Shown here piece by piece: positions 1 to 7,580 of a stretch of DNA of 27,148 bases. Made by a program: the position numbers and the translations under genes. The notes below the pieces were generated by a model. The model made no database searches. It had not been told where the DNA came from and worked only from the letters and a program-made list of their open reading frames with translations. This stretch comes from CAZKDV01 sp964551645 (GTDB lineage Bacteria > Bacteroidota > Bacteroidia > Bacteroidales > DTU049). Within the stretch, counting starts at the first letter, position 1. Each line of letters opens with the position of its first letter. The stretch is from NCBI GenBank assembly GCA_964551645.1, contig CAZKDV010000023.1, positions 1-27,148 of the forward strand, read 5' to 3'.

Positions 1-846
1 TATATTTTTGGAAGCGAAGAACAAAAAAGAAAATATTTACCTCGTTTAGCCTCTGGCGAAATCATTGGTTGCTTTGGATTAACAGAACCAAATCATGGTT
101 CAGACCCAGGCGGAATGTTATCAAAAATTGAAGACAAAGGAGATTATTATTTATTAAATGGCTCGAAAATGTGGATTACTAACTCAACTATCGCTGATAT
201 TGCTATTGTTTGGGCAAGAGATGAACAAGGAATTGTTAGAGGCATGATAGTTGAAAAAGGTTGGGAAGGATTAACAGCACCCGAAACTCACGGAAAACTT
301 TCATTAAGAGCTTCAGTTACAGGAGAACTTGTGTTTGATAATGTAAAAGTACCAAAAGAATATATATTACCCAATATTCAAGGATTAAAAGGACCATTAA
401 CTTGTTTGTCATCAGCAAGATATGGCATAGCTTGGGGAGTGATTGGAGCAGCAATGGACTGTTACGATACTGCGGTACGATATTCTCAACAAAGATTACA
501 ATTCGGAAAACCTATTGGCAGTTTTCAATTACAACAAAAGAAATTAGCTGAAGCATTAACTGAAATAACAAAAGCTCAATTATTAGCATGGAGACTTGGA
601 ACATTAAGAAATGAAGACAAAGCATCTCCGGGACATATTTCTATGGCAAAAAGAAATAATGTTAAAATAGCATTGGACATAGCTCGTGAAATGCGTCAAG
701 TACTCGGAGCTATGGGTATCACTAATGACTTCCCAATTATGAGACACATGATGAATCTTGAATCTGTTATTACTTACGAAGGAACTCATGATGTTCATCT
801 TCTTATTACTGGACAAGAAATAACAGGAATTCCTGCTTATAAATAA
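1..846 (+). CDS. Acyl-CoA dehydrogenase, glutaryl-CoA dehydrogenase type (5' truncated)
   Basis: The frame is open from base 1 and ends at TAA 844-846, so 281 residues of a roughly 390-residue enzyme are present and about 110 N-terminal residues lie outside the window. Near the start it reads CFGLTEPNHGSDPGGM, the FAD/substrate-binding segment of acyl-CoA dehydrogenases in the form typical of glutaryl-CoA dehydrogenase. The C-terminal TYEGTHDVHLLITGQEITG contains the glutamate that acts as catalytic base in this family (family knowledge). The family oxidises acyl-CoA with FAD and passes electrons to ETF; the glutaryl-CoA members also decarboxylate to crotonyl-CoA in lysine/tryptophan breakdown. 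Substrate is inferred from motif resemblance; another short-chain acyl-CoA is possible. A strong terminator follows, so this is the last gene of its transcript. Confidence 0.88.
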   Translation, partial: YIFGSEEQKRKYLPRLASGEIIGCFGLTEPNHGSDPGGMLSKIEDKGDYYLLNGSKMWITNSTIADIAIVWARDEQGIVRGMIVEKGWEGLTAPETHGKLSLRASVTGELVFDNVKVPKEYILPNIQGLKGPLTCLSSARYGIAWGVIGAAMDCYDTAVRYSQQRLQFGKPIGSFQLQQKKLAEALTEITKAQLLAWRLGTLRNEDKASPGHISMAKRNNVKIALDIAREMRQVLGAMGITNDFPIMRHMMNLESVITYEGTHDVHLLITGQEITGIPAYK

Positions 847-874
847 ATTTTCGTTTTTATTAGGTTTATTTTAT

Positions 875-910
875 AGTAAGTAGTGTACTTGTATGCTACT
901 TACTTTTTTT
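875..910 (+). terminator. Intrinsic terminator after the acyl-CoA dehydrogenase
   Basis: AGTAAGTAG (875-883) is matched perfectly by CTACTTACT (896-904), with further G-U and A-T pairing inside, and is followed at once by a run of T (904-910). It lies 29 bases after the stop at 844-846. On the minus strand no U-run follows the hairpin, so it serves the plus-strand gene rather than mutS. Confidence 0.8.
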
Positions 911-921
911 ATGCACTATAT

Positions 922-3498
922 TTATTTCTTTTTTTTAGAAAGCATACCTTTAATTTCATTCAGCTTCATTAATGCTTCAATTGGCGTTAATGAGTTAATA
1001 TCTAACTGCATAAGATCATTTTTAATTTGCACAAGCAGAGGGTCATCTAATTGAACAAAACTTGATACAGGCAATACTTCTTCTGTATTAATTTTCTTTT
1101 CTAACTCTACTAAAATTTCATTTGCTCTTTCGATAACAATTTGAGGTATACCGGCCATGCGTGCAACATGTATTCCAAAACTATGCTCACTTCCACCGGA
1201 TTCTACTTTATGCAAAAAAATTATCTTTTTTTCTACTTCTCTAACTGACACATGAAAATTTTTGCATCTATGCAAATAATATGAAAGCTCATTCAGCTCG
1301 TGATAGTGAGTTGCAAATAGTGTTTTTGCCTTAGCAATTGGATGCTCGTGTATATATTCTGTAATAGCCCATGCTATTGAAATTCCGTCATAGGTACTTG
1401 TTCCTCTCCCAATTTCGTCAAGCAAGATAAGGCTTCTGTTTGAAATATTGTTCAAAATACTTGCAGTCTCATTCATTTCAACCATAAAAGTTGATTCTCC
1501 TGAAGAAATATTATCAGATGCTCCAACCCGTGTAAATATTTTATCAAGAATACTAAGTTCTGCCTTACGAGCAGGAACATAACTCCCAATTTGAGCCATC
1601 AAAGAAATTAAAGCCGTTTGTCTTAAAAGAGCTGATTTTCCTGACATATTTGGACCTGTAAGTATAATTATCTGCTGTGTATTATTATCCAAAAACATAT
1701 CATTCGGAACATATTCTTGTCCTATTGGCATCTGCTGTTCAATAACAGGATGTCGTCCCTCTATAATTTTCAAAGCAAACCCATCTGTTAAAGTAGGACA
1801 ACAATAATTATTCTTTGTAGCAATAACTGCAAAAGACAACAAACAATCAATTTGTGCCAAAATATTTGCATTTTTCTGTATTGGGTGAATATACTCTAAA
1901 GTGCTTACTATTAAATTTTGAAATAGTTCAAGTTCTAAGCTCAATATTTTTTCTTCAGCACCTAAAATCTTTTCCTCATAAGTCTTAAGTTCAGCAGTAA
2001 TATAGCGTTCTGCATTTGTCAAAGTTTGCTTTCGTGTCCAATCATCGGGAACTTTATTCTTATGACTATTTGTTACTTCAAGGTAATAGCCAAAAACATT
2101 ATTAAATCCTATTTTTAAAGACGGAATGCCCGTCCTTGCAGCCTCTCTCTGCTGAATACCTACTAAATAATCTTTGCCTTCAAAGGAAATATTACGCAAT
2201 TCATCTAATTCTTCCGAAACTCCCTTTGATATGATATTTCCTTTAGTAGTTGTTGCAGGCGGATCATCAATTAGCGAATCAAATAGTTTTTGCATTATTA
2301 CATTACATGGGTCAATTGATGCTGCCCAGTCTTGTAAAATTGAATTTTCACTATTTGAAAGTATGTCTTTAACAACAGAAGTTCTTTCCAACGCTCTTGC
2401 TAATTGCATCAACTCTCGTGGACTAACCTTGTTTACAGTAACTTTTGAAATTAATCGTTCAAGGTCAGATATTTGCTTTAATTCACAAATAATTGAATCT
2501 GCAATATCCTGATTTTCAATAAAATAACCAACAACGGATTGTCTTTGTTCTATTTGCTTTTTATCAATAAGAGGCAAAAGCAACCAACGCTTCAATAATC
2601 GTCCTCCCATTGGTGTTGTTGTAGAATCAATAACTTGTAGTAAACTTGTAGCATTTTGATGTGGAGAAGAAATAAGTTCAAGATTTCTGATAGTAAAATG
2701 ATCCATCCATACAAAATCATTTTGCTCAATCCTTGTTATTTTTGAAATATGTCCAGTTTTACTATTTTGCGTTTCTGATAAATAATGCAAACAAGCTCCT
2801 GCTGCAACAATGCCTATATTCATCTCTTCAATCCCGAAACCTTTCAGCGTTTTCGTCTGAAACTGTGCAAGCAATTTCTCATATCCGAAGTCGAAAGTAA
2901 ATACCCAATCATCAAAAGTAAATATATAAAACTTAGTTCCAAACAACTGTACAAACATTTCTTTATTGTTTTTTCTAACAATTACTTCGCTCGGACGAAG
3001 GGTTTGTAAAAGTTTCTCTGTGTATTCCTTATCTCCTTGTGCAACAAAAAATTCGCCAGTAGAAACATCAAGTAAGGCAAGACCAAACACATTTTTGTCA
3101 ATATGTACACTTGCAAGAAAATTGTTTGTTTTGTGTTCGAGTACTTGCTCACTAAATGAAATACCGGGCGTTACAATTTCTGTGATTCCTCGTTTTACAA
3201 TTGTTTTTGCTTGTTTGGGATCTTCAAGTTGTTCGCAAATTGCAACTCTATATCCTGCTTTTACTAATTTTGGCAAATATGTATCTAAGGCATGGTGTGG
3301 AAATCCGGCCAAATCTACATAAGAAGCAGCTCCATTAGCTCGTTTGGTTAAAACAATACCAAGTGCATTTGCTGTTTTAACAGCATCTTCTTCAAATGTT
3401 TCATAAAAATCTCCAACCCTAAATAACAATAAAGCATCTGGATGTTTAGCTTTAACAGAATAATATTGTTTCATTAAGGGTGTTAAAACTGCACTCAC
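922..3498 (-). CDS. mutS: DNA mismatch repair protein MutS
   Basis: An 858-residue protein of usual MutS length. MutS binds base mismatches and short loops, then recruits MutL in an ATP-dependent way. The N-terminal mismatch-reading motif is visible as GDFYETF, with Phe31 and Glu33 as the Phe-x-Glu pair. The ATPase domain has Walker A GPNMSGKS at 615-622, Walker B LLDEIGRGTS with Asp694-Glu695, and an ATHYHEL segment. The C-terminus is the helical dimerisation tail ending in lysines. The start is a GTG at 3498; an in-frame stop lies about 25 bases upstream with no ATG or GTG between, and the residues after GTG (TPLMKQY) match the usual MutS beginning, so GTG is preferred to the ATG at residue 9. 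It appears to be monocistronic, with its own promoter box at 3521-3528. Confidence 0.98.
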   Translation of the reverse strand: MSAVLTPLMKQYYSVKAKHPDALLLFRVGDFYETFEEDAVKTANALGIVLTKRANGAASYVDLAGFPHHALDTYLPKLVKAGYRVAICEQLEDPKQAKTIVKRGITEIVTPGISFSEQVLEHKTNNFLASVHIDKNVFGLALLDVSTGEFFVAQGDKEYTEKLLQTLRPSEVIVRKNNKEMFVQLFGTKFYIFTFDDWVFTFDFGYEKLLAQFQTKTLKGFGIEEMNIGIVAAGACLHYLSETQNSKTGHISKITRIEQNDFVWMDHFTIRNLELISSPHQNATSLLQVIDSTTTPMGGRLLKRWLLLPLIDKKQIEQRQSVVGYFIENQDIADSIICELKQISDLERLISKVTVNKVSPRELMQLARALERTSVVKDILSNSENSILQDWAASIDPCNVIMQKLFDSLIDDPPATTTKGNIISKGVSEELDELRNISFEGKDYLVGIQQREAARTGIPSLKIGFNNVFGYYLEVTNSHKNKVPDDWTRKQTLTNAERYITAELKTYEEKILGAEEKILSLELELFQNLIVSTLEYIHPIQKNANILAQIDCLLSFAVIATKNNYCCPTLTDGFALKIIEGRHPVIEQQMPIGQEYVPNDMFLDNNTQQIIILTGPNMSGKSALLRQTALISLMAQIGSYVPARKAELSILDKIFTRVGASDNISSGESTFMVEMNETASILNNISNRSLILLDEIGRGTSTYDGISIAWAITEYIHEHPIAKAKTLFATHYHELNELSYYLHRCKNFHVSVREVEKKIIFLHKVESGGSEHSFGIHVARMAGIPQIVIERANEILVELEKKINTEEVLPVSSFVQLDDPLLVQIKNDLMQLDINSLTPIEALMKLNEIKGMLSKKKK

Positions 3499-3520
3499 TA
3501 TAATTATTTTTGAAAGATTT

Positions 3521-3528
3521 CAAAATTA
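3521..3528 (-). promoter_or_regulatory. Bacteroidota -7 box (TAATTTTG) for mutS
   Basis: On the minus strand TAATTTTG fits the Bacteroidota -7 consensus TAnnTTTG and ends 22 bases before the mutS GTG. No clear TTTG -33 element is visible upstream, so the call rests on the box and its spacing, which resembles that of other genes in the window. Confidence 0.45.
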
Positions 3529-3596
3529 AGATTTTTTTCCAGATAAAGACATAAGATTTGCAATATGTCAATATTCTCAATTAATCTTATAAAAGC

Positions 3597-3629
3597 TAAT
3601 GTATTGTTTAAGTTACAATAAATACATTA
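3597..3629 (-). terminator. Weak hairpin at the rny 3' end
   Basis: TAATGTATTGT (3597-3607) pairs with ACAATA and CATTA in 3615-3629, interrupted by a 4-base bulge; the loop is 7 bases and the hairpin includes the rny stop codon. On the minus strand it is followed by GCTTTTATAAG, only a short U-run. It is AT-rich, so it may be a weak terminator or a 3'-end stabiliser. Confidence 0.3.
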
Positions 3630-5162
3630 TTTAGCGTATGCAACTGCTCTTGTTTCGCGTATTACAGTAATTTTAATTTGTCCTGGGTATGTCATTTCAT
3701 CTTGTATTTTTTTAGATATATCTAATGACAACTGCGTAATTTGTGCATCTGAAATTTGCTCTGCTCCAACAATAACTCTAAGTTCGCGACCAGCTTGAAT
3801 TGCATAAGTTTTCAAAACGCCGGGATAATTAAGAGCAATAGCTTCCAAATCTTTCAATCTAGTTATATATGACTCAACAATTTCGCGTCTTGCTCCAGGT
3901 CTTGCTCCAGAAATAGCATCACAAGCTTGAACAATAGGTGCAATAAGCGTTTCCATTTCAATGTCTTCATGGTGGGCTCCAATTGCATTAATAATTTCAT
4001 GATGTTCTTTAAATTTTTCGGCAAGTTTCATTCCAATAGCTGCATGAGGAGCTTCTGGCTCATTATCTGGCACTTTACCTATATCATGTAGCAAACCTGC
4101 TCGTTTTGCAAGTTTAGTGTTTAAACCTAATTCGGCAGCCATAATTCCAGATAAATTTGCAACCTCAATTGAGTGTTCAAGAAGGTTTTGTCCGTATGAA
4201 CTTCTATACTTCATTTTTCCAATTAAACGAACAAGCTCGTGGTGCATATTATGAATTCCTAAGTCAATAAGTGTTTTTTTGCCAGTATTAAGAATTTCTT
4301 GTTCAAGTTGTTTTTTAGTTTTATTAACAACTTCTTCAATTCGTGCAGGGTGAATTCTGCCATCGGCAACGAGTTGTTGAAGCGACAAACGAGCTATTTC
4401 CCTTCTAAGTGGGTCAAAACTGGATAAAATGATAGTTTCAGGAGTATCGTCAATAATTATTTCGACTTCGGTTGCTGCTTCTAATGCTCTAATATTTCGC
4501 CCTTCGCGACCAATGATTCTTCCTTTAATCTCATCATTCTCAATAGGAAAAGTTGAGACAGTATTTTCAATAGTATGTTCGGAAGCTGTACGCTGAATTG
4601 TTTCAATAATTATCTTTCTTGATTCGGCATGTGCTGTAATTTTTGCTTCCTCAATTGTATCTCTAATGTATGAAGCAGCTTCGATTTGTGCGTCAGTTTT
4701 TAATGACTCAACAAGTTGTTTTTTTGCTTCCAATGCAGAAAGATTAGATATTTTCTCAAGCATCTCAATTTGCTTATTATGTTGTTTTTCTATTTCTAAC
4801 TCTCGTTTATACAACGCATCTTTTTGAGTATTAATATTTTCCTGAAGTTTTTGTACTTCTTTATTCTTTTTGTTCAAATCTTCAGTTCGCTGATTTAATG
4901 ACATTTCTTTTTGTTTAATGCGATTTTCAGCTACATTAATTTCTTTGTTTTTTTCATTTACATGTTTTTCATGTTCGCTTTTTAAGTGTAAAAAATGTTC
5001 CTTAGCTTGCAACATTTTATCTTTTTTAAGCATCTCTGCTTCACTTTGAGCTTCTTTAATGATTTGTTGCGATCTTTTTTTAATGGCTTTTTTCAAAATA
5101 ACATAACCAACAAATAAGCCAACAATTAATCCAATGATTCCCGGTAAGTAATATTCTAACAT
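3627..5162 (-). CDS. rny: Ribonuclease Y
   Basis: A 511-residue membrane-anchored endoribonuclease that starts mRNA decay. The domain order is diagnostic: one N-terminal membrane helix (about residues 5-23, YLPGIIGLIVGLFVGYVIL), a long charged coiled coil (about 30-190), a KH RNA-binding domain with GRIIGREGRNIRALE (214-228), and an HD phosphodiesterase domain with His330 (LLEHSIEVA), the His359-Asp360 pair (GLLHDIGK) and the AHHED segment near 396-400. Length and architecture match the family. It lies 59 bases downstream of zapA in the same direction with no evident terminator between, so it is probably co-transcribed with zapA and the small coiled-coil gene before it. Confidence 0.97.
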   Translation of the reverse strand: MLEYYLPGIIGLIVGLFVGYVILKKAIKKRSQQIIKEAQSEAEMLKKDKMLQAKEHFLHLKSEHEKHVNEKNKEINVAENRIKQKEMSLNQRTEDLNKKNKEVQKLQENINTQKDALYKRELEIEKQHNKQIEMLEKISNLSALEAKKQLVESLKTDAQIEAASYIRDTIEEAKITAHAESRKIIIETIQRTASEHTIENTVSTFPIENDEIKGRIIGREGRNIRALEAATEVEIIIDDTPETIILSSFDPLRREIARLSLQQLVADGRIHPARIEEVVNKTKKQLEQEILNTGKKTLIDLGIHNMHHELVRLIGKMKYRSSYGQNLLEHSIEVANLSGIMAAELGLNTKLAKRAGLLHDIGKVPDNEPEAPHAAIGMKLAEKFKEHHEIINAIGAHHEDIEMETLIAPIVQACDAISGARPGARREIVESYITRLKDLEAIALNYPGVLKTYAIQAGRELRVIVGAEQISDAQITQLSLDISKKIQDEMTYPGQIKITVIRETRAVAYAK

Positions 5163-5221
5163 AATTAGTCTCTATTTAAAATAATTAATAAATAGAAGCA
5201 CTAAAAAATTAAAAAAAATTG

Positions 5222-5515
5222 TTAAACTAATGAATTATCAAGCAGCTTGTCTATTTCATTTAATGTTTGTCCTAATGAGTTGTCAATATAGGTAGTTTTT
5301 TTTTCAAGTTTGTGCATACTTGTAGTATTCATTAATGCTGCTACTGCAACAACATCTTGCCTATCTTTGAAAGCATATTTAGAAGCCATGTCTTGAATTT
5401 GTTTATTTATATACTCAGCGGCTATTCTAACACCTTCTTCTTCTTCGGGAAGAACAGATAGAGTATATTTTCGTTCTGCTAAAAAAACAGATATTTGCAA
5501 CTTTTCTTGTGACAT
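5222..5515 (-). CDS. zapA: Cell division protein ZapA
   Basis: A 97-residue protein of ZapA size. It opens with a short beta-strand segment (KLQISVFLAERKYTLSVLPEEEE), then EGVRIAAEYINKQIQDMASKYAFKDRQDVVAVAALM, the conserved ZapA helix, and ends in a helical tail. ZapA binds FtsZ filaments in the cytoplasm, cross-links them and stabilises the Z ring (family knowledge). Its ATG is only 2 bases after the TAG of the upstream coiled-coil gene, indicating translational coupling in one operon with rny downstream. Confidence 0.88.
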   Translation of the reverse strand: MSQEKLQISVFLAERKYTLSVLPEEEEGVRIAAEYINKQIQDMASKYAFKDRQDVVAVAALMNTTSMHKLEKKTTYIDNSLGQTLNEIDKLLDNSLV

Positions 5516-5517
5516 AA

Positions 5518-5808
5518 CTAGTTATTGCTTAAATATGCTATACATTTGTCAATCTCTCTTATGTATTCATTAATTAACAATTTCATTTTTTTTGAATCTT
5601 TACTAAAATGAATAGAATTGGATATTTCAAGAATTTTAATTTGCTTTATAGCTTGTTCAAGCTCTTTCTTTAATTCCCTATTTTCATTCAATAATGACTC
5701 ATATTTTTCAGTTACTTCTGATAAATTTACTTCTAAATTTTCTTTCTTTTTTAGCAGTTGTCTGAGCTTATACTCAATTCCAGACACTAATAAAGAAAGA
5801 TCCTCCAT
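5518..5808 (-). CDS. Small coiled-coil protein next to ZapA (ZapB-like candidate)
   Basis: A 96-residue protein with no signal peptide or membrane helix. Residues about 8-65 are a nearly continuous coiled coil (LRQLLKKKENLEVNLSEV, then YESLLNENRELKKELEQA) with leucine-rich heptads. A short second helix follows (MKLLINEYIREIDKCIAYL). It is the first gene of a tight operon, its stop codon 2 bases before the zapA ATG. Size, coiled-coil character and position suggest a cytoplasmic partner of ZapA, analogous to ZapB; this is inference from context, since coiled coils of this size share little sequence. A promoter box lies at 5829-5836. Confidence 0.75.
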   Translation of the reverse strand: MEDLSLLVSGIEYKLRQLLKKKENLEVNLSEVTEKYESLLNENRELKKELEQAIKQIKILEISNSIHFSKDSKKMKLLINEYIREIDKCIAYLSNN

Positions 5809-5828
5809 AACATAAAAATATCAGTTTA

Positions 5829-5836
5829 CAAAATTA
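5829..5836 (-). promoter_or_regulatory. -7 box (TAATTTTG) for the coiled-coil/zapA/rny operon
   Basis: Minus-strand TAATTTTG matches TAnnTTTG and ends 20 bases before the first ATG of the operon. A convincing -33 TTTG was not seen. Confidence 0.45.
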
Positions 5837-5938
5837 CAAAAAATTTTTAGATGTATAATTTAAATAATTTGAGCTAAAAAACTGAATTTTACTAATTTAA
5901 CTGATTAAGGATGTTTAAATCAACAATTAGCAAATCTA

Positions 5939-7357
5939 TTAGTCATAAGAATTTTTGTCCCCAAAAAGTATGTTTACACCGTAATGAATATTAAAATATT
6001 TAGTGTTTTTAGGAACTGAAAATGTTTTAGAAAAATTATCTCCCCAATTAAACTTTTTCATAAAAATTGGCAAATTATCCGTTGTAATATAAAACTGTGT
6101 TTTTCCAAACCGAGTAGCAAGCACAAATCCAAAATTATCATACTTTCGGTTACTTATGCTATAGCTGGCTCCAAGTGTTAAAATTTTACCAATTTTTGTT
6201 GTATATCCAAGACTTAATGATGTGTGTAGTGCTTCAAGGTAAAACTGATTTCGTACAAGAACGCTCAATCTGTTATTTTTGTTTATGTCATAAAACAAAT
6301 GAAAGTTTATATAAGTATTTAGAGGTGTCCGATATGTTTCATAAAGAGTATCAACTTTAAAAATTGCAGATAAAGTATCAATAAAGTTATTAACCCTATC
6401 AAGTAAATTTGTTGTATCGCCGTCTTTTCCGAAGAAAAAATCTGTAAAATTTGCTCCTTCAAATGTAAACTTACTATCTGGATTAACACTTTTAAATCTT
6501 TTTGTTCCTGATGTCCAGTCAATATATCCTAAATCAATCACACTAGCCCCTAATGACAAACGATGTGTTAAATTAAAACTTGCTCCAAAATCAAAAGCTA
6601 ATCCTTTATTTTTCATTTGCGTAGCATAATCAATAATTGAATGATAATTGCTAAAATCTAATGAAGAACCAGGCATAGTAGCATAAGCATCAATATCTGC
6701 AGAAAGGGTTAAATAATCTTTTTTTGTTTCGGCTATTATGCTTACATCTGACTTTTTTATATGAATATTAGCCAATCCTTGCAAATATTTGGCATGTGCT
6801 CCGAAAGTAAATCTATCGTTGAATCTAAAAGCATATCCAAGTATATATTCATTATACCATGTGAAATTCAATCCCGTTTTCGTAAAATTGATATTTGCAT
6901 CTAAATCATTTATTGATTGTGAAGCTCTATTTAAAAAATCAACCAAGTTTTTTGGATAACCAAATCTAGAGTACATTTTATTTGTTATTCCTAAATTAAA
7001 ATAATGCTTTTTTCCAACTTTTAAACCAAAAGACAATAAATCAATTGAAGAATTAAGATTAATAAAACTTCGTTTGGGCAAATTTTCTACCATCTTTTCG
7101 CTATTGATGATAAGATTTGTATCCACAACATCCAAAATATTATGCAAATGAAATCCTGTATGCCCAACTCCAAAATACATTGATGATAAAATAGGAATAC
7201 CAAAGTGTACTTTTGGGTCAGGTAGCATAATGGGATTTGTAAAATTTGATTGTGGAATTGAGCTACATGAAAACAATGTTAAATCTTGTTGAGAATAGCT
7301 GACTTTTGCAAACAATGTAGCAATTATATATGTCGCTATAAGTATATTTTTTTTCAT
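5939..7357 (-). CDS. DUF5723-type outer-membrane beta-barrel protein
   Basis: A 472-residue secreted protein. It has an N-terminal signal peptide, MKKNILIATYIIATLFAKVSYSQ, cut before the mature Gln-Asp. The mature protein starts with a motif of the form NFTNPIMLPDPKVHFGIP, as in DUF5723 family members of Bacteroidota, and continues as many alternating amphipathic strands with repeated patterns such as LSLGASVIDLGYIDW and LTLGASYSISNRKYDNFG, typical of a transmembrane barrel. It ends with a short polar tail rather than a type IX sorting domain. Exact function is unknown; relatives resemble PorV/FadL-like barrels. It stands alone with its own promoter box at 7386-7393. Family assignment is by recalled sequence resemblance. 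Confidence 0.72.
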   Translation of the reverse strand: MKKNILIATYIIATLFAKVSYSQQDLTLFSCSSIPQSNFTNPIMLPDPKVHFGIPILSSMYFGVGHTGFHLHNILDVVDTNLIINSEKMVENLPKRSFINLNSSIDLLSFGLKVGKKHYFNLGITNKMYSRFGYPKNLVDFLNRASQSINDLDANINFTKTGLNFTWYNEYILGYAFRFNDRFTFGAHAKYLQGLANIHIKKSDVSIIAETKKDYLTLSADIDAYATMPGSSLDFSNYHSIIDYATQMKNKGLAFDFGASFNLTHRLSLGASVIDLGYIDWTSGTKRFKSVNPDSKFTFEGANFTDFFFGKDGDTTNLLDRVNNFIDTLSAIFKVDTLYETYRTPLNTYINFHLFYDINKNNRLSVLVRNQFYLEALHTSLSLGYTTKIGKILTLGASYSISNRKYDNFGFVLATRFGKTQFYITTDNLPIFMKKFNWGDNFSKTFSVPKNTKYFNIHYGVNILFGDKNSYD

Positions 7358-7385
7358 ACCACTACTTATTTATGATTTTTAATAT

Positions 7386-7393
7386 CAAAAGTA
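7386..7393 (-). promoter_or_regulatory. -7 box (TACTTTTG) for the outer-membrane barrel gene
   Basis: Minus-strand TACTTTTG fits TAnnTTTG, 28 bases before the ATG at 7357. No clear -33 TTTG at the expected distance. Confidence 0.4.
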
Positions 7394-7420
7394 TAAATTT
7401 AACCTATTGTGCATTTGAAA

Positions 7421-7465
7421 AACAAATAAAAAATTGTTCAATTTCAAGAAATAATTCGGATATTT
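7421..7465. repeat. Dispersed intergenic repeat, copy A
   Basis: This 45-base stretch closely matches 10506-10550: both carry AAATTGTTCAATTTC, a variable middle, and AATTCGGATATT. Copy A lies upstream of the outer-membrane barrel gene. In copy A the CCGAA half of the hairpin seen in copy B is absent, so the fold is degraded. No coding capacity. Confidence 0.6.
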
Positions 7466-7580
7466 GTCTGATAATCAATTAAATAAATTTTGCAACCTAC
7501 TTTATTCAAAACTACGAAATTATTTTGGAAAATATATCAAAAAATTTAAGTTTCTTTTGAGTTTACGCAAACAAAAACAT

